A stretch of 64,000 bases of DNA, from positions 2,465,172-2,529,171 of the forward strand of contig JANPYM010000005.1 of the NCBI GenBank assembly GCA_025890175.1. Direction: 5' to 3'. A program made the position numbers and the translations under genes. The notes beneath the pieces are model-generated. The model saw nothing but the letters and a program-made list of their open reading frames with translations, had not been told where the DNA came from and did no database searches. Below are positions 1 through 10,784 of the stretch, in pieces. This stretch comes from Ciborinia camelliae (Eukaryota; Ascomycota; Leotiomycetes; Helotiales; Sclerotiniaceae). Each line of letters begins with the position of its first letter. Position 1 is the stretch's first letter.

Positions 1-873
1 CTCCTTCTCGGTCTCAATTCCGGCGGGAATATAGTCCCATGGAACCACCCCCTCGTCTACATCTCTCTCCCTCTTTCCCTTATCTCCCTCCTCGGATTCA
101 TATACATCGAACTCTACCTGGCCTCGGAACCGGTTATCCCCGTGCGACTCCTCACCGATCGCACCGTCCTGGCAGCATGTTTCACAAATTGGTTCGGGAC
201 CATGGCCATCTACGTGATCATCTTCTACGTCCCCCTCTACTACCAAGTCCGCGGTGAATCCACCACGGCCTCGGGCATCCGCATCATCCCCCAATCCATC
301 GGCTCCTCAATCGGCTCCCTCGGCTCCGGAATCATCATGAATCGCACGGGCAAATATAAAGGCGTCAGTCTCATCACCCTCGCCATGCTCGTCTTCGGCA
401 CCGCGCTCTTGTCCACCCTCAATTCGCATAGTCCGGATTGGCCCATCTATCTCTCCCTCACCCTCACGGGCATCGGCTACGGCGCCCTCCTCACCACCAC
501 GCTCCTCGCCATCATCTCGGCCGTCTCCCATGATCACCACTCGCTCGTCACCTCGGCTTCCTATGCCTTTCGCTCCACGGGCTCCTCAATCGGTATCACC
601 ATCGCCAGCGCCGTCTATCAAAATATCCTGAAAGCAGACCTGTGGGCCACGTTTGCAGATCACCCCGATGCAGAGCATATCATTCGGAAAATCAGAGACT
701 CGTTTGATGGTCTGCAGAGTCTTCCGGATGATTGGAGAGATGCTGTACTAAACTGCTATATGCATTCTTTTAGAGCGGTCTTTGGGACGGCCCTGGCTTT
801 TGCGGTTCTTGGGGCGGTTGCGGGCTCCGCGATGAGGCAGAATGTTTTGCATGAGAGGTTGGATCGGAGGTAG
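1..873 (+). CDS. MFS transporter, DHA2 (drug:H+ antiporter / vacuolar amino-acid) type, 3' part only
   Basis: The reading frame is open from base 1, so the gene starts left of the window; about 290 C-terminal residues are present and end at TAG 871-873. They show several hydrophobic membrane spans. One contains YVIIFYVPLYYQ, and another ends in a GIGYGALLTTTLLAI stretch. The loop motif GSGIIMNRTGKYKG matches the conserved loop before the last third of fungal 14-span transporters. Such proteins export drugs or metabolites, or load basic amino acids into vacuoles; the substrate cannot be read here. No intron is seen in the visible part, and codons end strongly in C, unlike the AT-richer genes nearby. 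Because a decayed second MFS gene lies 1.5 kb downstream, this may be one member of an older transporter pair. The family is clear; the substrate is unknown. Confidence 0.9.
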   Translation, partial: LLLGLNSGGNIVPWNHPLVYISLPLSLISLLGFIYIELYLASEPVIPVRLLTDRTVLAACFTNWFGTMAIYVIIFYVPLYYQVRGESTTASGIRIIPQSIGSSIGSLGSGIIMNRTGKYKGVSLITLAMLVFGTALLSTLNSHSPDWPIYLSLTLTGIGYGALLTTTLLAIISAVSHDHHSLVTSASYAFRSTGSSIGITIASAVYQNILKADLWATFADHPDAEHIIRKIRDSFDGLQSLPDDWRDAVLNCYMHSFRAVFGTALAFAVLGAVAGSAMRQNVLHERLDRR

Positions 874-2379
874 AGTGGGGGGAGGGGGTGTCGTGGAGGG
901 GGTGGGGATGGGGTGGGATGGGATGGGATGGGATGAGGATGGGATATCGATATCGATCTTGATGGGCTTTTGGATGGCGAGAATTTTTGTATAGGTTGGA
1001 TATTGAAGATGGGTTGTGGGTTGTGGGCTATAGCAAGTTCGAGATATTCTTGAAGCTTGATGAATCCTCTATTACAGTTACCGTTACAGTTACCGTTACT
1101 TACAGTTGCTATAATGGGAGATGAACAGCGTGCTTCAAAATCCGGAAATACAAAACTGTTCATGTAGCTTTATACACATCTATCTTCGGCGCTTCGCTAT
1201 CTTATTGGTCACTCACTTCACTTTCATCGTGATCTATACACATACTATCAACCATTACAATTTACCGAAAATTTACCGAAAAAATACTAGGCTTTGATTT
1301 GTCCAATACAACCTACCAATACGTAGATCGGATCATCTTCAAGTTGTATGATATGATATGATATACATAGTTTGAGTTTTAGTATCCTACCTAGTTCCAA
1401 CCCATATCAGCAAATGTATTCAATACCAGCAATATGTAACATTCCAAGAGATCGAAGAGATTTTCTTCGTACCATGCTCATGGCTATCTTTCTCCTCGCA
1501 TCCATTATATTATAAAAGCTCACCAAGGTCGCCTCGCCAGAGATGTTCATCGCCGAAAGTGCAGTGCAGTGCAGTTGATGGCCCGGTCTGATATTGGTGG
1601 ATAGTGGATAGTGGATAGTGAGCATTTTTGTTAGAGATCGCTGAAATATAAGGTATGGAAACTACCTACTAGTGTATATTCGCGATGAAGACTAGAAGTA
1701 CTGCATCGGGATAAGATGATAAGATAATTTTAATTTTCGCGCATCGGGAGATCGAGACCGAAGATTTGCGTCTTGTCTTGTTGGTATAGGTAGTTGTTAA
1801 AATCGCTTTCGCGTGCGAACTCGAAGGACTTGACTTGATATAGAGGCGTCGTGGCTGGACTGAAGCTAGGTATGAATTGGAGATGAGGGTTTGGGATCGG
1901 GAATCGGGATTAATGGTTTCGGTGTCCCGATCGATATAAAACCTAGACTCATCAATTCTTATAAAATCACGGTTCCGTTTTCCTAAGCCGAGTGCGTTGC
2001 TCTTGTCTGACTCTTATTTCTGAAGATCAAGAAGCTCAAAGTCCCGAGTCGGTCTCTATAGGACTCAAAATGGTTGAATGGATGGCTCGAAATCGTGGCG
2101 ATTGTGGGTTCAAGTTTGATGCTGCTCATTGGTCTCTAAATCGGTGATGGCATTGCCTTGTGGGATTCCGCGGTTGTCATGTCCTTAATCTTGGAGGGGT
2201 GCTTAGTGGTGCAATATATAAATCATGCTTATAGAGTGGAAGCTCGCTGATACGCCGCTAATGCCTCGTTTGTTCTGCCGGCAGCTGTTCGGCTTAGAAA
2301 TTTTAGGTGTGGATATCTCTCGATCCTTTCTTAATACCGGCTGAAACTACTTTCTACCTCTTTACTTTTAGATCGTTCT
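874..2379. other. intergenic, no gene recognised
   Basis: After the G-rich repeat this stretch is moderately AT-rich with short simple repeats: TACAGTTACCGT-type repeats near 1075-1105 and GATAGTGGATAGTG near 1595-1620. I found no conserved protein fragment on either strand. Confidence 0.6.
888..945. repeat. G-rich GGGAT-type simple repeat just after the MFS stop
   Basis: A run of G tracts (GGGGG, GGGG, then repeated GGGAT) begins about 15 bases after the MFS stop codon. At least eight tracts of three or more G lie on the plus strand, so a G-quadruplex in the 3' UTR is possible. That folding is inference; the repeat itself is seen directly. Confidence 0.7.
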
Positions 2380-3045
2380 GGGTGCTTCATCCATCATGTC
2401 TGGCGTTTATTTTATTTTTTTTACTAACGTCCTTCGTACTTTCATTCTTTTTTTGTTTTTTCGGTCGTCTGGATTCTGCTTCAAAAGTCTGCTCAATAAG
2501 GTACGAACTACTTATTCGTACTGCTACCACAGCTCTTGTGCTCGGCACAGGACTCGCTATTCACCTGTAGCTATATGCCAATTGGCCATTCATCATCGTT
2601 GTCTAAATGGTTGTAGCAATTGGACTGGGTCTTACATATCAAGCACTCCTGATTGCGTTTCATGCGCAGATTGACGAGGGAGATGTTGTATCCGGAACAA
2701 CTTTTCAATTTCTAAAGAAACTAAGCCCAAGAAGCCATTGGTATCATACTTAGTCAAGTTATCTTTCAAAGCCAAGTTTAGAACCGTGTCCTCAGAGGTT
2801 TCTCCAGATAAACGGAGTACCTGACGATTTGGTAGCATCATTGCGCTCTGGGTAGACTTTCTCTTAGACGCATCGACATAGCTAGACTCGTCGGAGCTAA
2901 TCTTAAAATCGAAGGTTATCAAGAGCATTTCGATAAAAGCTTTTGATCACATGTGGATATTCTATACTATGATTGTCTTTGGAGGCTTTTTGGCTAGGTA
3001 GCTTTTTTGTGAAGAAAGTCAAGCGTCTGTACCTAGGTAATGTTA
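2380..3045 (+). pseudogene. MFS transporter pseudogene (C-terminal half, broken)
   Basis: Three frames together spell the C-terminal half of a fungal DHA-type MFS transporter. Frame 0 holds LVLGTGLAIHL, a stop (2568-2570), LYANWPFIIVV, a second stop, then IGLGLTYQALLIAFHAQIDE and GDVVSGTTFQFLKKLS (2607-2735). A shift to another frame gives AIGIILSQVIFQS (2734-2775), and a third frame gives DHMWIFYTMIVFGGFLA (2945-2995) before a stop. The order matches the family: penultimate loop, the FxAxI-x-D-V loop, the glycine-rich span and the final span. At least two in-frame stops and two frameshifts rule out a working protein. The N-terminal half is not recognisable. I see no intron borders that would rescue all breaks. 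Confidence 0.75.
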
Positions 3046-3984
3046 GATCATGACCTTTCCAAGATAATCATCATACATGTACAATATATATTTCGAATAT
3101 TCTACTATTTTTATCTTCTAACAAAGATATAAATATCATTCCGATGAATCGGTCAAATTTGACTTGAGCCAGAGCTTCAATGTGCCGGTAATATTTTGGA
3201 TCATCAATGAAAACTTTTGAAAAGGTGGAAAAAAGTTGCGTTTGAAGATGGAAAGAAACTACATGTTTAGAAATTTTAGTTGCTTCGACCTTGGATGAAT
3301 TCAAGGACTATTGAGTAGAAGTCATCGTTTTCCATAATTCGACCTCCTCTCGCTTCTGGAATATTTCCAAGCTGCAGTATTGGGCTTGGCCTAGCTAGCG
3401 GTGAAAAACTTTAACTTTCTTAGTGACGCTTTTCGCTTGACATTTTTATTTCTTCGATTCTTTGGAAATATTATAGACCAAGACTGTCATATACTGATGA
3501 GACCCTCTCACTACTTACTTCAAAGTGATTGATGGCTAGAAGATGATACGAAAGAACGCGAGGTTGCGCAGATACCAGGGCCTCTGCTATTCATCAGTCC
3601 TCTTCCCTCAATCTCGCACGGAAATAACAATCAGCAAACCTGACCAAGATCCTTTAGTCCAAACTTTCACTGTACTGTGTAAATTACCAGTCGTTCGCAC
3701 CGATTATCAAGCGATCGATGGATCTATTGCACATGCCGGCTCATCATTACCTGTCAGCTCAGACTACAGCAGTGGCGTCCTCGTATCTTTTGGTACCGCG
3801 ATGACCATCACTCCTATTGCCTAATACTTTGTCTTGGGGAGCTTTTGATGAGGTAAGATTATATAATCCCCTTCATCTTCCCGTTTTTCTCTCTTCTCTC
3901 TTATGATTATTATTATTCTTTTCCTTTTCTCCCCAGAAACATTTTGACTTCATCGCATTTACTCTGCGAGAAAGTAAGATTCTT
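3046..3984. other. intergenic between relics, no gene recognised
   Basis: Contains one 93-codon open frame (3543-3824, plus strand) without a recognisable domain and a T-rich tract near 3880-3940. Since both flanks are decayed genes, this may also be eroded coding DNA, but I could not match it. Confidence 0.5.
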
Positions 3985-4050
3985 TGACATCCGCGGCCCT
4001 AGCCATTGGGGCCTCTGGTTGGTATGCTACTAGAAATTAAGAAGACGGAT
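3985..4050 (+). pseudogene. relic of a GNAT acetyltransferase exon (partial duplicate of the 5051-5818 gene)
   Basis: Bases 4030-4050 are identical over 21 bases to 5204-5224 inside the intact acetyltransferase, where they encode LEIKKTD. Alignable but diverged sequence extends left to about 3985, matching the DTPAGRALGAS coding region with small gaps and indels. A 21-base exact match within 1.2 kb is very unlikely by chance. The copy is not open and has no usable frame, so it reads as a decayed tandem duplicate. How far the duplication once extended is unclear. Confidence 0.55.
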
Positions 4051-4127
4051 TAACTCGATATGCTAAGCTGGTTTTAAATGCAACTACTGAGGCCACGTAT
4101 TATACTCACTGGGGCGAGCACTAAACA

Positions 4128-4830
4128 ATGGCAAACGAATATTGGGAAAATCTGGACACTAGTCCTGTAGTCGAGGCTGTTGAACACCGAAACTCGGATA
4201 GTCATGAGTTGGAACGTTTGGTGGGTGTTTACTTGGGTCAACTGGGAGGGACTCTATCGTACCAAGACTTTCCATCAGCTAGGCTGCCTCGCAACTCAAT
4301 ATTGATATTGATTTGCATTTTGTTCTTCGGATTTGCAGCTCTGACAATATACAATAGAATTTATCCCCTTGGAATTCCAATCCCCATAGGAATGTGCTAA
4401 AAATGGCACTTCGAACCTATATATCATTGCCTCAACGCTTTACGACAAGATATAATTTGCAAGGCTGATGATACATTCATGCCTCAGTTGATCGTGCCCA
4501 TCAAGTTATGGAACTGATATTAGGACGAACTGATTGCTCGATTTAGAGCACCAGAGTGCCAGGCATACTTTGAGACAATTTCTGAGTATGTACCGGTAAT
4601 ATCACGCCGATCAGAACAATATGAATTTTCCCAGAACCCACCCAATTAAGATACAATCAAGGGGTATTTCGAGGGGCATGGGCACAATCCATTCTTTTAT
4701 GGCGAGGTTGTGAAGGACACGTAGGAAAGAATTGACCCGCAATGTGGTCGAGAGTACGTGGAACCGATTCGCTGCTTATTCGACGTGCTTAATCTGGGGC
4801 CCCACAAGTTTGAAATATTATGTTGCATCC
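4128..4830 (+). pseudogene. UstYa/DUF3328-like gene with nonsense codons, possibly fused to a second relic
   Basis: From ATG 4128 one frame stays coherent for about 230 codons but is broken by stops at 4398, 4515, 4521, 4647 and 4722. The first 90 codons give a soluble N-terminus and one membrane span (SILILICILFFGFAALTIY), the usual start of UstYa-family proteins. After the first stop, the same frame gives WHFEPIYHCLNALRQDIICK followed by ADDT. This resembles the second HxxHC-type motif of that family, whose members oxidise or cyclise peptides in ustiloxin-type RiPP pathways. Further down, CQAYFETISEY and IDPQCGREYVEPIRCLFD look protein-like but I cannot name them. Some stops could derive from CAG, CAA or TGG by C-to-T change, as RIP produces. 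The first HxxHC motif is missing. Confidence 0.5.
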
Positions 4831-5050
4831 AATTATACCTCTTCTTTCGAACTTAAACAATAATGGGGTGAGACTTGGCATTTTCATGTGTTGCATTGCA
4901 GGAGGGGCAGACCTGGTAAATGCTAAAGCTGTTAGCATCCGCACAAGTAAAAAACTTGATGAGAGGCGCAGCATAAGAGTTTTGTTTTTCAATTCGCTTT
5001 CGCCTTCGGAACACAAGCCATTCTCAAAACTAGTCTTCACAAGCAGAACA

Positions 5051-5818
5051 ATGGTTTTAAAGTTGGAAGTCTGCAGTGATGCAGACATGGCTCGTACTTT
5101 TGAGATTATCAGCACCGCTTTCGGCCATGAGCACCCATATAATGATGCCGCATTTCCAATGCACGATACACCGGCGGGCCGAGCCCTTGGAGCCTCCCGC
5201 ATGCTAGAAATTAAGAAGACGGATCCATGTACAACATTCCTTAAAGTCATCGATAATAGTTCTGGCGTTATGGTAGCGCAAGCAAAATGGAATATTTATA
5301 AGAATACGATTCCGCCAGAACTCGACTTGGATGGTGATTTCTGGGATACTAGTGAGGACAAGGAATATGCTCAGTTACTATACAGAGAATACCTGATACC
5401 TCGACGTAAAGCAATCAAGGAATCGGGAGGGAACATATTATGTGAGTAATATTTATTCGGTGGTGAATGAGACTGACGACAGTACTCTAAGCCTTGGATA
5501 TCTTGACTGTCGATCCAAATTATCAGCGCCAAGGAGCAGGTCGCCTTCTTGTAAAATGGGGGACTTCTCTGGCAGATGAGCTTGGCTTCATGGTATGCCT
5601 CCCTCCACTCTTATTCCTTCTTGTAGCCTGAGACTAAAGTTCGGCTCTCTCAGGCAGTGGTAGAGGCTACGGATTGTGGTCGGCCTCTTTATGAATCTGA
5701 GGGGTTTCAGTATGTAGATACTTGGGAAACAACACTGCCGGAAAAATGGAAGAACAAAGGGAAACAAAAGTTCATTTGGATGACAAGGCCAGCAAGAAAT
5801 CATGTAGAGGTTAATTGA
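5051..5818 (+). CDS. GNAT-family N-acetyltransferase (3 exons)
   Basis: Spliced model 5051-5441, 5492-5592, 5654-5818 gives 218 residues. The second acceptor (AG at 5490-5491) was chosen because it gives SLDILTVDPNYQRQGAGRLL, the acetyl-CoA binding motif A (Q/RxxGxG/A) of GNAT enzymes; the earlier AG at 5481 leads to a stop. The third exon supplies the closing EATDCGRPLYESEGF motif. Fungal proteins of this shape are about 210-230 residues and transfer acetyl from acetyl-CoA to a small molecule or amine; the substrate is unknown. ATG 5051 matches the usual N-terminus, although the frame is open further upstream. A decayed copy of part of exon 1 lies at 3985-4050, suggesting past tandem duplication. 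No close neighbour shares its orientation except the relics. Confidence 0.85.
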
Positions 5819-7085
5819 TGTAGTGTGCGGGAGCTTTAAGTAAGTACTGAAATATGAGCATGGTATTACTTGAATGTCCTACATAGGATCACCAAGTGTA
5901 AGCACAACATGCTTTTCCAGAACCTTTTTGAGATCAATAAATGAATTGCAAATGCAAAAATTCAGTTTTCCATGCTTTCAGTCTGTTGTGTGTCCATGAT
6001 CTTGCAATCTTAGACTTCTGAACAACTATGCCAGTTTTGTGTCTGAAAGAGAGATTGCCCAAGTTCACCAAATTTTGATGATCAATCATTAATCAAGTGA
6101 TGATGATGCAGTTGGATGAGTCAGCAACCCCTCTTCTTTCCTTCTTCCTTTCTGGCCCTTGTTCCTCCTATCTTTAACTTATAAGTTATAAGTGTTGTAA
6201 GGTCGGGAGTTTTGTATTAAGTGGGAAAGGGATGGTTTCATTATTTGCTAGCTAAACTAAATAATTTATACTAACTGAATAAAAGAATGATTACGTAAAT
6301 GGTTACTAATCGCTCCTGTCTCCACAGTGTGGTGCGCTGAACTTTTATACCTCAAATTTCTTTTAAATGAAATGCAGTCTTCTACATTGTCTTATTATTT
6401 CTACTGCCGATTGTTAGCTCATTTAGTACATCGTACACACCTATTTCTCCTTGCTCGTATTTTTTGCTGACCATGGGCCATTCGCAGCATAATCGTTATA
6501 TGAGCATATCATGTCACAACTTTTAAAGAAAAGATAGTAATTTTCTTTCTTAAATGCCCTTAGTTATTATCACAAGGTCTCCAGAGTTGGCACCGTTGTC
6601 ATGACTACTTGTGAACTTGTACCAAGTCCTTGAACAAAAATGAGTGCTATTATAGATAAAGGAGATTTTGTTCTATCAAGAAGACTCGATTGAAAATGAA
6701 CCATGTATGTTGTTCATAACAATAAAGGAACTCAATCTGATATGCGAGATTTGTCTTAGTAGGTCATCGGAAGAGGGATTGTGGGTGACCCAACTCTTCC
6801 ACTGTGTCCTTCATTCTTTTTGAACAAAGAGATGGTATTTTCATTGTTGTCGACGAAAACGTATAACTCTAATGCTTCAAACGAAGGGAAATTTTTCGGA
6901 AGGTCTGATATGTTTTCCAGAGCTACTCTTGTTCATTTTCTCTCTCTGAATGTTGAATTGTTTCTTTAATATTAAAATTTGGGTTTGCTCAACTCATTGG
7001 AGAAGTAACATGGTGTCTATCTAGATTATCGATCCTATCTTCTACACCATACGGAACCAACTAAATACCGGTAAACTCTTACAAC
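5819..7085. other. intergenic, no gene recognised
   Basis: AT-rich spacer between the acetyltransferase and the RING gene. A short open frame at 6781-6969 has no recognisable domain. I see no repeats of note apart from T-rich and ATT-rich tracts. Confidence 0.6.
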
Positions 7086-8558
7086 ATGTGTCTTCGAACG
7101 GCATGCCTTTACAAAAAGTGTGGTCAAATACCATACTCTTGGATGGTGCATTCCTGTGGGCCTGAGGATACTTGCGACCAAGTGTACCAAGTCAATTTTT
7201 CCGTGGACGACTTTTGTCCGGATTGTTTCATGTTGCCAGATCCCAGTAAGGGACCTGGACGCTTACTTGTCCCTAAAAAATTGGTCGATAGTGACCTTAT
7301 CGACTTCGAGCTGTGTGAATTCGAGCTGTCTCGCTGGAGTGACAATCGATATAGGACCAAAGCCAATGTCATTCTTCAGCGTTGCAACAATTTTTTTGAC
7401 GCCAAAATTGATGATTTCAACCGGGAAAACCTTTTTCTCTTTTCCCCTTCTACTACTACAAGTCCTAGACTCAATCTCGATGTATACCATCATCTTCACT
7501 ACATAGTTTACGGATTGTTGATGACAGAGTTTTGGTATAGTCAGGACCTCCTCATGGATAAATTTAAAGAAAAGGATCGACAAATGCTATTACAATTACG
7601 ACAAGTTTTGCTTGAAAACCTTGCTTTTTTTGAAATTGAAAAATCAATGGTGAATGAAGACGGGGATGGGGAATTCCGGAAAGCAATCGGTGCCCAACGC
7701 CGTTGGCTCAAGACGATTATCCCAGAGCCAGATGATGAACCCTGCGAAATTTGTGGCTACTCACTCGAAGTCGACACCGCAGTAAGCCTACCATGTAATC
7801 ATGCATTCCATGATGATTGCTTGAAAAACTTTAAGTGTCCTACATGTGGAGAGGATGCTCGTGGTCCATTACCTGACATTTCGGTACCAAAATATGGTCC
7901 TCCGCCATCCTGGTTGGACCAGATAGCTCCCTTGTATCGGGGTATAGCTGGGGGGAAATATCGCCCAAGTTTTCCCATGCAGGATGATCAGATCCAAAGG
8001 TTGGAAAGGGCTAGGCAACATGCCGAAGAAAAAGTTAAAGATAGATTTGCTGCAGTACGGCGCAATCAAGAGCCACTTAACAAGTTTAGGAGAGATATTC
8101 GGGCTCAAGAGAGTTATCAGGGAGAGGACCTTGAGTACTTTGCAGTGGCACCAGACGTAGTTCGAAATATATACAAACTCATGGATATTAGAGAAAACTT
8201 ATGGGCTCTGGAGTCTGAACATGAGAAGCTTCTTCTAGATGCCTACAACACTTCACCCGTTATTCCGCATATTTTTCGAGCAAGGCAATGGGACGAGTTG
8301 GAATGCGCGCGGAAACTTTTCCACTTGAGGCGAACTGAACAAGAGACAGAAAAGGCACTGGCCGTAGAAAACCTTCTTTTCAGGAAAAATATGACTTCGG
8401 AAGCTCGTTTGGCTTTGTATCGGGAGGAACGTCATTTAGAGAAAGCTTTGGAGGATTCCGAATTTCGATGGAGGGATTCTGTGGCTGTATTTTTTGATTT
8501 AGAGTGCTCTTACAAAGTTCAATTGCTTCATCGAATTTACGTCTTAGGCAGGCCATGA
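7086..8558 (+). CDS. RING-H2 finger protein, putative E3 ubiquitin ligase
   Basis: A single exon encodes 490 residues. Residues about 220-254 form a RING-H2: CEIC, then LPCNHAFHDDC, then CPTC, giving C3-x-H-x2-H-x2-C spacing with an unusually short five-residue gap to the last pair. RING-H2 domains bind two zinc ions and recruit E2 ubiquitin-conjugating enzymes, so E3 ligase activity is the family-based expectation. The N-terminal 50 residues contain several cysteines (CLRTAC, CGP, CPDC) that could bind more metal. Residues about 300-470 are rich in charged helical sequence, with many E, R and L, suggesting coiled coil. No membrane span or signal peptide is seen. Many related genes in Sclerotiniaceae are lineage-specific; its target is unknown. 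Confidence 0.8.
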   Translation: MCLRTACLYKKCGQIPYSWMVHSCGPEDTCDQVYQVNFSVDDFCPDCFMLPDPSKGPGRLLVPKKLVDSDLIDFELCEFELSRWSDNRYRTKANVILQRCNNFFDAKIDDFNRENLFLFSPSTTTSPRLNLDVYHHLHYIVYGLLMTEFWYSQDLLMDKFKEKDRQMLLQLRQVLLENLAFFEIEKSMVNEDGDGEFRKAIGAQRRWLKTIIPEPDDEPCEICGYSLEVDTAVSLPCNHAFHDDCLKNFKCPTCGEDARGPLPDISVPKYGPPPSWLDQIAPLYRGIAGGKYRPSFPMQDDQIQRLERARQHAEEKVKDRFAAVRRNQEPLNKFRRDIRAQESYQGEDLEYFAVAPDVVRNIYKLMDIRENLWALESEHEKLLLDAYNTSPVIPHIFRARQWDELECARKLFHLRRTEQETEKALAVENLLFRKNMTSEARLALYREERHLEKALEDSEFRWRDSVAVFFDLECSYKVQLLHRIYVLGRP

Positions 8559-10220
8559 TAGTTGATAGAACAACAGTATTGAATGAAAGTTTCCAACCGG
8601 AAAAAATCTGTTAGTTCCTGTATATGAGGCTGAAGGGCTCCGTTATTACATTGAAGCATTTTTCTGACTCGGTGATCTTGCAATTTAATTACATCAATTC
8701 CTTATACCATCTTCATATTAACTTACAATTATGTATATAGTAGTCTTATGTATTCTTTCAATGTTGCTATTCTTTTACTAGTTCACCTATCAGTCTAGCA
8801 GTCTATTTGAAACTTTGTAAACAAAAACTCAAAATTTTCAATACCTAAGTTCTTGTCTTGTATATACTAAAACGTATTTCCTTCACGCTCATGCGTTACG
8901 TATCTGCATTTTGTATCAATGATATTGAATGAAGAGATTGCATCGCGTGCCCACTCGGTAGAAACCGAATTCTAGATCTACTCACATACCTCTTCAATAC
9001 ACGACTCATAATACCGTATTAATTGGTTATGAGTATAATATTTCTTCAATAACAAGATATTCGCTCTTTTTCTGCTAAAAAAAGTTTTAATATTATATAT
9101 AAAATGATAAAATAATAGATGGTGGGGACGTTAGCGAGGTTAAAAAGAGGGGGGGGGGTTGAAATCTTGATATTCAAGTTCTAATCCTAATTTTCACCAC
9201 TATGTAATCAATCTGAATTATGAAGAATTAACTAATTAATAAGGCAAGGTTTTGTCTATCAAAATCTGAACTTTTGCATATAAAAAGCCCAGATCATTGA
9301 GTTGAATGGCGAGGAAGCATGATATATGGACGTCATCTTGGATACGAGGATCCAACATCACAAAAGACAGTATTTGGTCATTGGAAAGATACAAGTCTAG
9401 CAATTGATAGCTGAGAACCGGAAGAAAATTTGCACAACCTGGATGCATTGAAAAACTTCTTATCTAGGGATAAAGAAATGCAACGAGATATCAAAGATAA
9501 TAAGGAGAGAAAAAATAGGCAGACACAGGCGTTCAGGAAAAGAGCTAGGCGGAGATGGCAGTTTCAAGGCTAGGAGGGTGATATCAAGAAGATATCGATT
9601 GAAGCTCGATTGAATTTATTCGCATTTCATGGCGTCTACTTCCATGTTTGTTGCCGACAAAACCCCAGAGAAGGGTGAGTTGTCACAGAGTAGGGCCGAG
9701 GGATCACGTGAGGCTCTTGAAACCCGTTCAGGCGTTCAATGAGTTATCAGGTTCTTGAGTAAGATAGGATCTTCTCTCTTTAGATTTAGTTTAATTCAAT
9801 CATCAAGACCGGTTACTTTTATATGCTTAAGACATATTCTCTAATACACCAAGCTCAACAAGGTTCTTTGTCCGAGGAAGCAGAAACGTCTGTTGCGTTC
9901 GAGGAGCGAAGCAAAGGTCTCTCGTCTCGGCGCCGAACTGGATGCCAAGGGCAACGCAAAGCGAGAGCGTCTCTGTGTTGACGGGCTCCCTGTGGTAGAG
10001 GTATGTATAGGGGCCGGAGCTTGTCGAGGGTTCTTTGAATTTCGGTGCGGTTGTGATTGTTATGATATCATTAGACAGTAAAAACAGGCTATAGTATATC
10101 GGAAAATATTGACTACCATCTTAGCTAAAGGTACTGAAAAACAACCCTAATATGATATAACTACTCCACGATTGCTGGATGGCCTTTTTTGTGTGTTTGG
10201 GGGGTAGGGGGGCTAGTAAC
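8559..10220. other. intergenic, no gene recognised
   Basis: Strongly AT-rich in the first half (8900-9250), with poly-A/T and a G run at 9151-9159. Near 9860-9990 a GC-richer stretch reads as a possible short exon (SRLGAELDAKGNAKRERL) ending at a GTATGT donor-like site, but no partner exon or convincing start was found, so it is not called as a gene. Confidence 0.55.
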
Positions 10221-10784
10221 CTATTTCGCGTCTAGCTTCTTATAAGCACTAGAATCATAAAACATCGAGTGAGGGTAGTGCGGGAGCGTCTCAAACTCGC
10301 AGTGGAGGAGCCATCTGGACAGAATCACGGCTTCCTTCTTGGCCTGCTCTGCATCGCATTGCAACCCCCCCTTGTTCCCTTCCCAAGTGATGCCTTGTAT
10401 ATTTGCACTTCCACTATCATCGTTGCTTGGTTTCGGAACAATATGAAGTATGTAGCATTCCTCCTGTGACCAGCTTCGAATTATGTGGAGAGATATGTTT
10501 CCGTTTTCGTCTGGATCTTCGATCAGTATGTTCCATTTGTCGTCCATGTTGCGAGATCGAAACCCGACTTTGATCTTTTCCACATCTGTATCGCTGATCG
10601 GCATACCCCAAGGCGCTGTGAGAGGCTCCTTCATGGGTCTTCTGGAGCCGCGTTTGTACGTGTTCGAATACCACATCTTTATCTCCTCCTCGTCCATCTC
10701 GCTGCCTATATAGTCGGATCCGCTGTCCGTCTCCGGAATCTCCGTTATAAACCCCTCCTGTTCCGCATTGCTGTGCGATGTCAT
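10221..10784 (-). CDS. hypothetical acidic protein, 187 aa
   Basis: A single open frame on the minus strand starts at ATG 10782-10784. The N-terminal 40 residues are acidic and serine-rich (EIPETDSGSDYIGSEMDEEE). The rest is a mixed alpha/beta-looking globular region containing WNILIEDPDENGN and SWSQEECYILHIVPK, ending in a lysine-rich tail. There is no signal peptide, membrane span or known motif. Balanced amino-acid composition and the absence of low complexity argue that it is real, even though overlapping plus-strand frames exist. I do not recognise the family; it may be restricted to related fungi. Confidence 0.6.
   Translation of the reverse strand: MTSHSNAEQEGFITEIPETDSGSDYIGSEMDEEEIKMWYSNTYKRGSRRPMKEPLTAPWGMPISDTDVEKIKVGFRSRNMDDKWNILIEDPDENGNISLHIIRSWSQEECYILHIVPKPSNDDSGSANIQGITWEGNKGGLQCDAEQAKKEAVILSRWLLHCEFETLPHYPHSMFYDSSAYKKLDAK

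Noticed and set aside
9823..9992. Possible short exon ending in a GTATGT donor
   Set aside because: GC-richer and somewhat coding-like, but no second exon, no conserved motif and no convincing start codon.
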